From: DAOTXN01 sp034435435
GTDB lineage: Bacteria > Chloroflexota > Anaerolineae > S140-20
NCBI GenBank assembly: GCA_034435435.1
Contig: DAOTXN010000161.1
Span: 1-64,000, forward strand
Reading direction: 5' to 3'
DNA length: 64,000 nt
Position 1 is the first letter of the stretch. Every line of letters starts with the position of its first letter. A program made the position numbers and the translations under genes. Positions 1 to 9,666 of this stretch are shown one piece after another. The notes under the pieces are model-generated. The model worked only from the letters and a program-made list of their open reading frames with translations. It searched no databases and had not been told where the DNA came from.

Positions 1-135
1 AAGACAATTCTGACCGGCTTTCGCAAATCATACTACTTGCGAGATATAAGCTAGTCGGCAAAGATGCAGAAACCGGCAAATTACAGTGCGGCAGTCTGGC
101 TTTATCGAAATACACTATGCCGTAATTTCAGAACG

Positions 136-1305
136 CTAATCTGCTGCGCCCCAGGCCCTTTGCCGATGAGCAGATGGCATCCAAAACGTCAAAATAGTTG
201 AGACGAAAGCCACGCCTGCGCCCAACAAGAACGGCGTCGCCGGGTCGAACGTCTCCCACATCCAGCCCCCCACGGCCGGGATAATCACCGCCGCCACGTG
301 GTTGATGCTTTGCCCCAGCGACATATTGGGTGTGATGTCCTGCGGAATGACGGCGATCTTTTGGAAATATGAGTTGATCGCCAGATTGAATCCGAACAGG
401 ATGTTATCCAGAACAAACAGCGCCACCAAGGCGGGGACCGCGTCTATCGTCGCGTACCCCATAAAGACACCCACCAGGCAGACAAAGTCAATCGCCAGCA
501 CGCGCCGCTCGCCGAAACGCCCCACCCATCGCCCGAACAGCGGCAGCGCCAGAAAATTGATCGCACTGTTGAGCAGGAACAGCATGGCGATCTGTTCCGT
601 TTTCAACCCGTGCAGGCGCACCAGCATAAACACGGCAAACGTGGTAAAAATGTGTCGGCGCGTGCCCATCAAAAAGGTCATCGCATAATACAGCCAGTAG
701 CTCCGGCGCACCGACCGGCGGGTCGAATGGCCCCGCGCTTCGTGCCAGCGCGCCAGATTCATCCGGCGCAGCAAGGCCAGCCCGGTAACGATCACGAGCG
801 CCCCGCCGACCAGCAAGATGTGGTGGTTGTTTATCACCAGCGCCGCGCCAAACACTCCCAGCGTCGCCAGCACAGAGGCCAGCGCCCCCACGCTGCTCAG
901 CCGACCCAAGGCCCGGGGGGCTTCGGCGTGAGCTGTGACCTGTAGCAGCACCGCCTCGCTGCCGCTGGCGAAATAATGAAAGCCGATGCTCGTCACCAGC
1001 GTGCCCAGGATGAGCGCCGGCAGGTCTCGCGCCAGCCCGGTGAGCAACAGACCCAATCCCAAAATGACCACGTTCGCCCCCATTACCCGCATTTCCGAGC
1101 CGAGCACGGCGACCATCAACACGAACAAAAAGCCCATCAGTCCCGGAATCTCGCGGATAGACTGGACAGCCCCCACTGCGCCCGCCTCCAGGCCCAGGTC
1201 TTCTACCGCCAGGTTGTTGAACACCACCTGCCACATCTGAAAGCCAAACATCAGCACCAGGTTGCTGACGAACAGGGTCTTGACGATTCTGCGCGGGTCG
1301 GTCAT
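136..1305 (-). CDS. MFS transporter
   Basis: A 389-residue, very hydrophobic protein with about 12 predicted membrane segments and the basic loop pattern of the major facilitator superfamily; residues 10-180 and 205-380 look like the two six-helix halves, joined by a charged loop rich in Arg (around RARGHSTRRSVRR). It starts at ATG 1305. No substrate motif is recognisable, so export of a drug or small metabolite is only a family-level guess. It stands alone: the next minus-strand gene upstream is the small antitoxin at 1409, with about 100 bp between them. The 135 bp downstream to the window edge show no gene or clear terminator. Confidence 0.8.
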   Translation of the reverse strand: MTDPRRIVKTLFVSNLVLMFGFQMWQVVFNNLAVEDLGLEAGAVGAVQSIREIPGLMGFLFVLMVAVLGSEMRVMGANVVILGLGLLLTGLARDLPALILGTLVTSIGFHYFASGSEAVLLQVTAHAEAPRALGRLSSVGALASVLATLGVFGAALVINNHHILLVGGALVIVTGLALLRRMNLARWHEARGHSTRRSVRRSYWLYYAMTFLMGTRRHIFTTFAVFMLVRLHGLKTEQIAMLFLLNSAINFLALPLFGRWVGRFGERRVLAIDFVCLVGVFMGYATIDAVPALVALFVLDNILFGFNLAINSYFQKIAVIPQDITPNMSLGQSINHVAAVIIPAVGGWMWETFDPATPFLLGAGVAFVSTILTFWMPSAHRQRAWGAAD

Positions 1306-1408
1306 TTTTTACCAGCGATGTGTGGAATATCAAAGCGTTTAATCGGCGAGTGGTGCGACTAACGCGATAGAGGAATCAAAACGTGGCGCAAGCAGGCTGA
1401 CAGGTCAC

Positions 1409-1675
1409 TCAGTTACCACTCGCTAGCGCCCGCTCCTGGAGCCAAAGATTTGCCAGGCTCTCCAGACTGAGGCCGCGCGCCTGGGCCAGCTCACGCAGAC
1501 GGGCCACCAGATCGGGGTCAACCGCCACGTAGTGGCGCCGGGTCTGCAGATCAAATTCCAATTCCACCTCAGACGTCTGATCATCAAAATCGGCGGCGTC
1601 GTGGCTGTCCCAAAAGTCAGCCATTTCAATCATAGACCGTGAGCCCGAGATGCTGCTTACGCTATCTTTTGCCAT
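1409..1675 (-). CDS. CopG/BrnA-like antitoxin
   Basis: An 88-residue acidic protein. The N-terminal half holds the FWDSHDAADF and EFDLQTRRHYV blocks, followed by a ribbon-helix-helix-like tail (VDPDLVARLRELAQARGLS). This layout is typical of CopG-family antitoxins paired with BrnT/HigB-like toxins. The ATG at 1675 overlaps the end of the toxin frame by 14 bp, the usual toxin-first arrangement with translational coupling. A downstream Met (MIEMADFW) could be the true start. The expected role is to neutralise the toxin and repress the operon; this is family knowledge, not shown by the sequence. Confidence 0.6.
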   Translation of the reverse strand: MAKDSVSSISGSRSMIEMADFWDSHDAADFDDQTSEVELEFDLQTRRHYVAVDPDLVARLRELAQARGLSLESLANLWLQERALASGN

Positions 1676-1941
1676 AAGTACGTTTTTCCTTTGCCGTCAT
1701 ATCTCGGCTTGTGACAATCAAAGCAACCCCACTCTGCTTCAGAATAAAATAGACAGCCAGATGCCGTCCGTTCTCGGTCTGTCCAAAAGCCGCATACAGA
1801 TCTTCACCGGACCTCTGTCCGCGTTCCATAAACCGTATGTGAGGCCGCGCCTGCAATACTTGCTCGACCTCGTCGGGCCAGACATTGTGTTTGCGAAAGT
1901 ATAATGTGATTGCGCTCCTCCGTCAAGTCCGTTTGACCCAA
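1662..1941 (-). pseudogene. BrnT-like toxin, 5' part apparently frameshifted
   Basis: The readable C-terminal part contains DEVEQVLQARPHIRF, GQTENGRHLAVYF and VTSRDMTAKEKRTYGKR, the conserved end of BrnT/DUF4258-type ribonuclease toxins. In that frame the only canonical start is a TTG at 1856, which would cut off the conserved HNVWPDEVEQV segment. Upstream the frame runs to a stop at 1923-1925 without ATG, GTG or TTG. A neighbouring frame opens with TTG at 1939-1941 and reads to NHIIL just before a T run (A run on plus, 1896-1898). A one-base slip there would join the two. The gene is therefore broken, miscalled in a homopolymer, or starts at an unusual codon. Confidence 0.45.
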
Positions 1942-1960
1942 GCGCCGACTGTGTTATAAT
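1933..1960 (+). promoter_or_regulatory. Sigma-70-type promoter for ppdK
   Basis: TTGACC (1933-1938) and a perfect TATAAT (1955-1960) are separated by 16 bp and point toward the dikinase gene, about 95 bp upstream of its start. Confidence 0.65.
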
Positions 1961-2055
1961 GCCCCGTCGAAAGCAAGCCAAAATCCTCGGATTACCCCAG
2001 GCAAAACGACCTGCGTCAGCAGAGTGTTATCATTTCATTTCAGGAGGAACTAGAC

Positions 2056-4821
2056 GTGACCAACAAATGGGTGTACCTCTTTAGCGAGGTAGACGAAGCG
2101 CAGAAAAAGGCCGGCGATTGGGACGGCGTGCGCGCCCTGTTGGGCGGCAAAGGGGCCGGCCTAGGCGACATGACCCGCGCTGGCGTGCCCGTGCCGCCCG
2201 GCTTTACCATGACCACCGAGGCCTGCAACGCCTACTTTGACGCCGGCAAGCAATTCCCCGCCGGGCTGTGGGACCAGACTCTGGAGGCGCTGCAAGCCGT
2301 CGAGGCGCAGACGGGTAAAAAGTTTGGCGATCCCCATAACCCCTTGCTCGTCTCGGTGCGCTCCGGGGCCAAGTTCAGTATGCCCGGCATGATGGACACC
2401 GTGCTCAACATTGGCATGAACGACGAGACCGTGCCCGGCCTGGTCGAGCTGACCGGCAACGAGCGCTTTGTGTGGGACGCATATCGCCGCCTGTTGCAGA
2501 TGTATGGCAGCGTGGTGCTAGACATTCCCGACGAGCACTTTGACGAGGTAATGGATGTCCGCAAGAAGGAAAAGGGCATCAAGCTGGACACCGACCTGGA
2601 CGTAGACGACCTGCAAGCCATCACCGAGGGTTTCAAGGCCGTCATCGAGCGGGAAAAGGGCTTTCCCTTTCCCCAGGACCCCTTTGAGCAGCTCAAGCTG
2701 GCCGCCGAGGCTGTATTCAAGAGCTGGTTCGGTAAACGCGCCGTGGACTATCGCAACGCCGCCGGCATCCGCCACGACCTGGGTACGGGCGTCAATGTGC
2801 AGACCATGGTCTTTGGCAACATGGGCTGGGACAGCGGCACCGGCGTCACCTTTACCCGCGACCCCGCCACAGGTGAAAAGGTGCTGTATGGCGACTATTT
2901 GATGAACGCTCAGGGCGAAGACGTGGTAGCCGGTATCCGCAACACCAAGCCCATCGCCGAGCTGGAGCAAGAAATGCCAGGAGCTTTTGCCCAGTTTGTG
3001 GACATTTGCGAAAAGCTGGAAAAACACTACCGCGATGTGCAGGACGTCGAGTTCACCATCGAGCGCGGCAAGTTGTGGATGCTGCAGACCCGCAGCGGCA
3101 AGCGCACCGCCGCCGCCGCCGTCAAAATCGCCGTGGACATGGCTAACGAAGGCATCATCGACCGCTGCACCGCCATCGAGCGCGTCACGCCCGAACAGGT
3201 GGACATGCTATTGCACCCGCAGTTCGACCGGGCGGCCAAAGAGGCTGCCAAGGCCGAAGGCAAACTACTGGCCACCGGCGTGAACGCCTCGCCTGGCGCG
3301 GCAGTGGGTATGCTCGCTTTCGACGCCGACCTGGCCGAAAAGTGGGGCAAAGAAGAGGGCAAGGCCGTCATCATGATTCGCCCCGAAACCAAACCCGACG
3401 ATGTGCACGGCATGATCGCCGCCAGGGGCATCCTCACCAGCCGAGGCGGCGCCACCAGCCACGCCGCCGTGGTCGCCCGGCAGTTCGGCATCCCGGCTGT
3501 GGTAGGCTGCGAGGCGCTGCACGTCGACGTAGAGAGCCGCACCGTGACCGCCGGCGACGTGGTGCTTCAAGAGGGCGATTACGTGTCCGTGGACGGCGCT
3601 GCCGGCCAGGTCTTTATGGGCCAAATCCCCACCGTTTCGCCCAGTTTTGAGGAACAGACCGACCTGGTCACGCTGTTGAGCTGGGCCGACGAAATCTGCG
3701 CCCAAGAGGGCACGCGCCAGTGGCCGGCCGCCCCGGTGTACAAGAGCTTTCCTACCCGCGGCCTGCAAGTGTGGACCAACGCCGACTATCCGCGCGACGC
3801 CCAACGCGCCCGCAACTTTGGGGCCAAAGGTATCGGTCTGTGCCGCACCGAGCACATGTTCTTTGAAGAAGAGCGCCTGCCCATCGTGCAAAAGATGATC
3901 CTCTCCAAGAGCGATGACGAGCGCCAGCCCTACCTGGACCAACTGCTGCCGTTCCAGCAGGCCGACTTTGAAGGTCTGTTCCGGGCCATGGATGGGCTGC
4001 CGGTCATCATCCGCCTGATCGACCCGCCGCTGCACGAGTTCCTGCCCGGCCTAGAAGAGCTGCTGGTCCAAGTGACCGAAATGCGCGTCAAGGGCGAGAC
4101 CGGCCCCGCGCTGGAAGAAAAAGAAAAGATGTTGGCCGCCGTGCAAAACATGCACGAAGCCAATCCCATGATGGGCCTGCGCGGCATCCGCCTGGGCATC
4201 ACTATGCCCGGCATCACCAAGATGCAGGTGCGGGCTATCTTTCAGGCCGCCTGCACCGTCGCCAAAGAAGGCGTGGACGTGCATCCTGAAGTCATGATCC
4301 CGTTGACCGGGCACGTGAACGAGCTCAAAGTCACGCAGGAAGAGCTGGAAAAGGTCGCCCAGGCCGTGATGGCCGAGCAGGGTATCGAAGTGGATTACAA
4401 GTTCGGCACGATGATCGAGATCCCGCGCGCCGCCCTCACCGCCGACGAGATTGCCAGCGTGGCCCAGTTTTTCAGCTACGGGACCAACGACCTGACCCAG
4501 ATGACCTTTGGCTACTCTCGCGACGACGCTGAGCGCGGCTTTTTGCTCGAATACGTCGAGCGCGGCATCCTGCCCCGCAACCCGTTCCAGGTGATCGACC
4601 GAGACGGGGTGGGCAAGCTGATCAAGATGGGCGCCGAGTTGGGCCGCCAGACCCGCCCCGAGCTCGAAGTAGGCATCTGTGGCGAGCACGGCGGCGAGCC
4701 TAGCTCGGTAGAGTTTTGTCACCTGGCCGGGCTGAACTATGTGAGCTGTTCGCCCTTCCGCGTGCCGGTGGCGCGGCTGGCGGCGGCTCAGGCCGCCATC
4801 AAACACGGGCCAAAGGCTTAA
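2056..4821 (+). CDS. ppdK: Pyruvate, phosphate dikinase
   Basis: Catalyses the reversible conversion of pyruvate, ATP and Pi to PEP, AMP and PPi. The 921-residue length matches full PPDKs. The N-terminal ATP-grasp domain begins with GGKGAGLGDMTRAGVPVPPG. The swivelling phosphohistidine domain carries GGATSHAAVVAR with catalytic His469, and the regulatory-type Thr467 is present. The C-terminal PEP/pyruvate TIM barrel ends with GICGEHGGEPSS and SCSPFRVPVARLA. A GTG start at 2056 is chosen because AGGAGG lies at 2042-2047 and the PPDK N-terminus (TNKWVYLF) follows directly. It is transcribed alone from the promoter at 1933-1960. No PPDK regulatory kinase/phosphatase gene is nearby. It probably serves PPi-linked glycolysis or gluconeogenesis. 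Confidence 0.97.
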   Translation: MTNKWVYLFSEVDEAQKKAGDWDGVRALLGGKGAGLGDMTRAGVPVPPGFTMTTEACNAYFDAGKQFPAGLWDQTLEALQAVEAQTGKKFGDPHNPLLVSVRSGAKFSMPGMMDTVLNIGMNDETVPGLVELTGNERFVWDAYRRLLQMYGSVVLDIPDEHFDEVMDVRKKEKGIKLDTDLDVDDLQAITEGFKAVIEREKGFPFPQDPFEQLKLAAEAVFKSWFGKRAVDYRNAAGIRHDLGTGVNVQTMVFGNMGWDSGTGVTFTRDPATGEKVLYGDYLMNAQGEDVVAGIRNTKPIAELEQEMPGAFAQFVDICEKLEKHYRDVQDVEFTIERGKLWMLQTRSGKRTAAAAVKIAVDMANEGIIDRCTAIERVTPEQVDMLLHPQFDRAAKEAAKAEGKLLATGVNASPGAAVGMLAFDADLAEKWGKEEGKAVIMIRPETKPDDVHGMIAARGILTSRGGATSHAAVVARQFGIPAVVGCEALHVDVESRTVTAGDVVLQEGDYVSVDGAAGQVFMGQIPTVSPSFEEQTDLVTLLSWADEICAQEGTRQWPAAPVYKSFPTRGLQVWTNADYPRDAQRARNFGAKGIGLCRTEHMFFEEERLPIVQKMILSKSDDERQPYLDQLLPFQQADFEGLFRAMDGLPVIIRLIDPPLHEFLPGLEELLVQVTEMRVKGETGPALEEKEKMLAAVQNMHEANPMMGLRGIRLGITMPGITKMQVRAIFQAACTVAKEGVDVHPEVMIPLTGHVNELKVTQEELEKVAQAVMAEQGIEVDYKFGTMIEIPRAALTADEIASVAQFFSYGTNDLTQMTFGYSRDDAERGFLLEYVERGILPRNPFQVIDRDGVGKLIKMGAELGRQTRPELEVGICGEHGGEPSSVEFCHLAGLNYVSCSPFRVPVARLAAAQAAIKHGPKA

Positions 4822-4878
4822 CTTGGCCTGCTGTGCTGTACCGATAGATTGGATCACTCACCTGAAAAAAGCCATTTA

Positions 4879-4906
4879 ACCGCAGAACGCGCAGAGAGCG
4901 CAGAGA
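4879..4906. repeat. Half of a CCGCAGAG..GCAGAG-type dispersed repeat
   Basis: The segment resembles the arms of the longer palindromes at 48388-48456 and 51508-51568, but only one arm is present. It lies in the 439-bp gene-free stretch between ppdK and dnaG. Confidence 0.4.
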
Positions 4907-4982
4907 AAACCTGAAACACGGTTCAAAATAAGGGTAACTGCTCAGCCCAAATGCGTAAAAGCGGCAAACCCAAAGCCATTCA

Positions 4983-5049
4983 ACAGGATTCACAAGATTC
5001 ACAGGATGGAATTCGTGGAAAAATCCTGTAAATCCTGTAAATCTTGTCC
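4983..5049. repeat. Imperfect palindrome of the CAGGATT/AATCCTG type
   Basis: CAGGATTCACAAGATTCACA is followed after a short loop by its near reverse complement (AAATCCTGTAAATCTTG). The arms are built from 9-bp units and the element is intergenic. It looks like a member of the dispersed palindrome families seen elsewhere in the window. No gene is visible in 4822-5260. Confidence 0.55.
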
Positions 5050-5095
5050 AAAAAGCTACCAGGGTGAGCAGTTACGTTTTTTCAGAGGAGTCTTT

Positions 5096-5135
5096 AAACA
5101 CAACAGGGGCAGGTGGGGCTGCCCCTGTTGTGTTT
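5096..5135. terminator. Perfect 17-bp hairpin upstream of dnaG
   Basis: Arms 5096-5112 and 5119-5135 are exact reverse complements around a six-base loop (GTGGGG), with AAA/TTT at the base of the stem. It could terminate in either direction or be a repeat; the U tract is short, so function is uncertain. Confidence 0.5.
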
Positions 5136-5260
5136 CGCCAGCCTCGCTCACGCTTTACGCTTCACGTTTCACATTGCGTTTGCCTTCACGTCCCGTTCGT
5201 GATAGAATTCCCTCGCTCCTGGATTATCCGTTCTAATTATTGTGCGTTGGCAAGTGACCC

Positions 5261-7180
5261 ATGAGTGTGGTTGACGAGATCAAAGAGCGCATAGACGCCG
5301 TCGAATTGATCTCAAACTACGTCCAGCTCAAAAAAGCTGGGCGCAGCTACAAAGGCCTGTGCCCTTTTCACGCCGAAAACACGCCCTCCTTTGTCGTCTT
5401 TCCCGACAGCGGCACCTGGCACTGCTTTGGCGCGTGTAGCGAAGGCGGCGACATTTTCACTTTTGTGATGAAGCGCGAGGGGTGGGACTTTCGCACCGCG
5501 CTGGAAGAACTGGCCCGCCAGACCGGCGTCGAGTTGCAGCCGCGCACCGGGCAGCAGGAAGTCGAGGACCAGGAGCGCGCCCGACTGCGTGAGATTTTGG
5601 CGACGGCGGCGACTTATTTCAACCACTTGCTGCTCAATGCATCACAGGCTCAGGCTGCTCGCGACTATGTGGCCCGCCGGGGTTTCCAGGAGCGCACCAT
5701 CGAGCTTTTTCAACTGGGTTACGCGCTGGATGAGTGGCACGCCCTGGAAACTTTTTTGACCGGCAAAGGGTACACCCTCCAGGAATTGATTGCCGCCGGT
5801 GTGTCGGTCGAGCGGGAGGATGGTCGCGTATACGATCGCTTTCGCGGGCGGCTGATGATCCCCATCCGCGACGCACGCGGGCGAGTGATCGGATTTGGGG
5901 CGCGCACCCTCGACCCCGATGGTGTGCCCAAGTATCTCAATTCACCGCAGACGCCGCTGTTTGACAAAAGCAATACCCTGTACGGGCTGGACATGGCCGC
6001 CAAAGGCATCCGCGCCGCCGACCGGGTCGTCATCGTCGAAGGCTATATGGACGTGATGCAGGCCCACCAGGCCGGTTTTAGCAACGTGGTGGCCCAATTG
6101 GGCACAGCCCTCACCGAAGAGAACCTGCGCCGGCTGACTCGTTACACCCGCCGCATCGTCCTGGCGTTGGACCCCGACGCCGCCGGGCAGGCCGCCACCA
6201 TGCGCGGTCTGGACGTGGCCCGCCAGGCCCTGGAACCGGAATTGGAGCCGGTCTTTGATGCCCGCGGCCTGCTGCGCCTGGAGGGTCGCCTCAGCGCCGA
6301 TATCCGCGTGCTCACCTTGCCGCCCAAACACGACCCCGACGATCTCATCCGCGCTGATCCGGCCCGCTGGGCCGTGCTCGTCGATCAGGCCGCGCCGCTG
6401 GTGGAACACTATATCCAGACCCTATTGAAAGGGCAGGACCTTGCCGATCCTAAAATCAAAGCCCAAATGGCCGATGCGCTGGTACCGGTGATCCGCGAGA
6501 TCGCCAGCCCGGTAGAGCGTGAACATTATGCCCAACAATTGGCCCGCGCGCTGCGTACGGACGAGCGAGCGCTGCTCAAAATGGTCGTCGAGACCCGCCA
6601 ACCGCGGCGCAAGCAACGCGAGGAGGGTCAGCCGCAGGCCGAACGGCGTCAGAGCATTGACCTGGAAAGCTATTGTCTCAGGGGATTGCTGCACATGCCT
6701 CACGTATTGGCAGACGCGGACGCCGTGCTCACACAGGCCCAGTTGGCTCCTCTTGCGGCTGGCGACTTTGAGAACCCAGAAAACCGCGAAATCTTTCGCG
6801 CGTGGCGCGAAGCGATGACAGGCGAGCGGTCTCCTACTGCCGAACAGTTGCTTGAGGGCGTGGCGCTTCCGCTCCAGGCGCGACTCAAGCAGCTTTTTGA
6901 TATGTCGTCGCTGACGCTACACAATACGAAATGGCTGTTGGAAGCACAAGTAGAGCCAGGTCAAGACGCTTTTGCTCCACCACCCGACCAAGCGCAACAC
7001 GACCTGGTCAACGCGTTGCTCAAATTACGAGAGCGCAACTTGCAGCGACAGAACGCCGGAATTCGTCTTTTATTAAAAGATACCGAAAATGCCAACGAAC
7101 GCACCTATCGCCAAGCAATCAGCAAAATCGGCTCTGCGCTGGCGCAATTGCAACGTAAGCTGGTTGAAAAGACGGTCTAG
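5261..7180 (+). CDS. dnaG: DNA primase
   Basis: Synthesises RNA primers at the replication fork. The 639-residue protein begins with the CHC2 zinc-binding domain (C34, H37, C55, C59). The last pair is spaced C-x3-C (HCFGACS) rather than the common C-x2-C. The TOPRIM catalytic core follows, with VVIVEGYMDVMQAHQAG and the ALDPDAAGQAA acidic motif. A helicase-binding C-terminal region ends in a long helix. ATG 5261 is chosen because MSVVDEIKERIDAVELI is a standard DnaG N-terminus, although its Shine-Dalgarno is weak. It sits just ahead of the sigma factor gene, the classic dnaG-rpoD pairing, but a small transposon-like repeat separates the two. Confidence 0.96.
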   Translation: MSVVDEIKERIDAVELISNYVQLKKAGRSYKGLCPFHAENTPSFVVFPDSGTWHCFGACSEGGDIFTFVMKREGWDFRTALEELARQTGVELQPRTGQQEVEDQERARLREILATAATYFNHLLLNASQAQAARDYVARRGFQERTIELFQLGYALDEWHALETFLTGKGYTLQELIAAGVSVEREDGRVYDRFRGRLMIPIRDARGRVIGFGARTLDPDGVPKYLNSPQTPLFDKSNTLYGLDMAAKGIRAADRVVIVEGYMDVMQAHQAGFSNVVAQLGTALTEENLRRLTRYTRRIVLALDPDAAGQAATMRGLDVARQALEPELEPVFDARGLLRLEGRLSADIRVLTLPPKHDPDDLIRADPARWAVLVDQAAPLVEHYIQTLLKGQDLADPKIKAQMADALVPVIREIASPVEREHYAQQLARALRTDERALLKMVVETRQPRRKQREEGQPQAERRQSIDLESYCLRGLLHMPHVLADADAVLTQAQLAPLAAGDFENPENREIFRAWREAMTGERSPTAEQLLEGVALPLQARLKQLFDMSSLTLHNTKWLLEAQVEPGQDAFAPPPDQAQHDLVNALLKLRERNLQRQNAGIRLLLKDTENANERTYRQAISKIGSALAQLQRKLVEKTV

Positions 7181-7293
7181 CAGTCTGTCGGAGAGACGTA
7201 ATTTAGCCCCTTGTGGGCGTCCAAAATGGGTGCAAAACGAGCAAAAAACGGGCACAAGGCCCTATATTACAGGGTTCTCCGACAGGCTGCTAG
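7177..7293. mobile_element. MITE-like element with about 40-bp terminal inverted repeats
   Basis: Both ends read CTAGCAG-CTGTCGGAGA inward on opposite strands: the left arm starts at 7177 and the right arm ends at 7293. Further matching blocks occur inside (GTAAT..TAG..CCTTGTG). The centre of about 35 bp contains no gene. The left end supplies the dnaG stop codon (TAG 7178-7180), so insertion was exactly at, or created, the primase C-terminus. The arms resemble insertion-sequence ends, suggesting a non-autonomous element; this is inference. Confidence 0.6.
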
Positions 7294-7311
7294 TGAAAAG
7301 CGGGAAACGAT

Positions 7312-8933
<1,622 letters not shown>

Positions 8934-8937
<4 letters not shown>

Positions 8938-8961
8938 CAAGCGTTAAGGGACTGGTATAAT
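8934..8961 (+). promoter_or_regulatory. Consensus promoter of the tRNA-Asn gene
   Basis: A perfect TTGACA (8934-8939), overlapping the rpoD stop codon, is followed after 16 bp by a perfect TATAAT (8956-8961). The tRNA 5' end lies 13 bp downstream. Both hexamers are exact consensus, as expected for a stable RNA gene. Confidence 0.8.
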
Positions 8962-9008
8962 AGCACCCAGTGTTCCTCAGTAGCTCAATCGGCAGAGCAA
9001 CCGGCTGT

Positions 9009-9570
9009 AATGGGAACTTGCGAGTGGCATCTTTGTGAGAAGCCTCTTATTGGAAAGCAGACAAGGTTCTGCAGCGCGGAGTGCAAAAACAAATTCTACG
9101 TGGCAAAACGTAGAAAGGCACTCAAGCAAGAGGCTGTGGAGTATAAAGGCGGACAATGTGCGATTTGTGGATATGACAAGTGCTTAGAGGCACTGTCGTT
9201 TCATCACTTGCACGACAAAGAGTTCGGGATAGGAGCAAAAGGCTATACTCGGGCCTGGGAAAAAGTAAGATCAGAACTCGACGATTGCATTCTAGTCTGC
9301 CAAAACTGTCACGCAGAGATACATGCCGGCTTGCACAACCTAGCAGCACTACTTGGTAACAAGTAGCGAAAAATTGGGTGAATTCAGGGAAGCCGTAGCA
9401 CTTGGGGTGACGGTAATCCTGAGCCAAGCCCAACAAAGGGCATACCAGTAGTTGGGAAGGTGCAGAGACTAGGGGATGAGAAGCCCATCAATAAGCCCCG
9501 TCAGCGCCCAACATCCTATAAAATAGGATGATGAGATAGTCCGCCCCTCACGGAAACGTGAGGATCAGTG
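9009..9570 (+). ncRNA. Group I self-splicing intron in tRNA-Asn
   Basis: The catalytic core lies after the open reading frame. P is AATTCAGGGAAGCC (9381-9394). Q is AATCCTGAGCCAAGCCC (9415-9431); TCAGG/CCTGA give P4. R is GTGCAGAGACTAGGGG (9460-9475). S is GAGATAGTCC (9533-9542); GACTA/TAGTC give P7. A P9-like hairpin CCTCAC/GTGAGG follows (about 9545-9563). The intron ends in G9570 and follows U9008, as the class requires. A candidate internal guide, GTAGC at 9363-9367, pairs with exon GCTGT (9004-9008) including a U-G wobble at the splice site. The subgroup was not assigned. Confidence 0.88.
9010..9366 (+). CDS. Intron-encoded HNH homing endonuclease
   Basis: A 118-residue protein inside the tRNA intron. 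An N-terminal zinc knuckle (C4, C9, C21, C25) is followed by basic YVAKRRKALK. An HNH/ZnF region follows: C50 and C53, then SFHHLHDKEFG with H65-H66, then CILVCQNCHAEIHAG with C97, C100, H101 and H105. HNH proteins of this size inside group I introns cut the intron-less allele and spread the intron by homing. The ATG is the second intron nucleotide and the TAG lies within the proposed guide sequence, so the gene fills the P1 loop. No ribosome binding site is visible within the intron; translation from unspliced precursor would have to use exon sequence. Confidence 0.85.
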   Translation: MGTCEWHLCEKPLIGKQTRFCSAECKNKFYVAKRRKALKQEAVEYKGGQCAICGYDKCLEALSFHHLHDKEFGIGAKGYTRAWEKVRSELDDCILVCQNCHAEIHAGLHNLAALLGNK

Positions 9571-9615
9571 TAACCGGTGGGTTCCAAGTTCGAGTCTTGG
9601 CTGAGGAGCCAATCA

Positions 9616-9666
9616 GTAGGGCAAGCCTGCGGCGAGCTCGGTCGAGTCGTTGCCAACTTGCCCTAC
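9616..9666. repeat. Hairpin GTAGGGCAAG/CTTGCCCTAC at the lipA 3' end
   Basis: A 10-bp perfect stem (9616-9625 with 9657-9666) bounds the gap between the tRNA and lipA and includes the lipA stop codon. Its right part, GTTGCCAACTTGCCCTAC, is nearly identical to the palindrome embedded in the radical SAM gene at 33934-33960, so it belongs to a dispersed family. It may also act as an mRNA 3' hairpin. Confidence 0.55.

Larger units (their letters stand above)
8974..9611 (+). tRNA. tRNA-Asn(GUU), split by a group I intron (exons 8974-9008 and 9571-9611)
   Basis: The joined exons give a 76-nt tRNA with CCA encoded. The acceptor arms are TCCTCAG and CTGAGGA. The D arm is GCTC/GAGC. The anticodon stem ACCGG/CCGGT encloses the loop CTGTTAA. 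The T arm is CCAAG/CTTGG with TTCGAGT loop. Anticodon GTT gives asparagine. The 5' exon ends at T35 (9008) and the 3' exon starts at T36 (9571), so the anticodon itself is interrupted. Both arms of every stem pair perfectly, so the tRNA appears functional after splicing. It is probably not found by standard tRNA search because of the 562-nt insertion. Confidence 0.92.

Noticed and set aside
3265..4035. Long antisense frame inside ppdK
   Set aside because: It is a shadow of PPDK codon bias with no family motif, no Shine-Dalgarno and no neighbour on that strand.
9010..9366. Free-standing HNH gene downstream of rpoD
   Set aside because: Both flanks are tRNA halves and the following sequence is a group I core, so the gene belongs to an intron.
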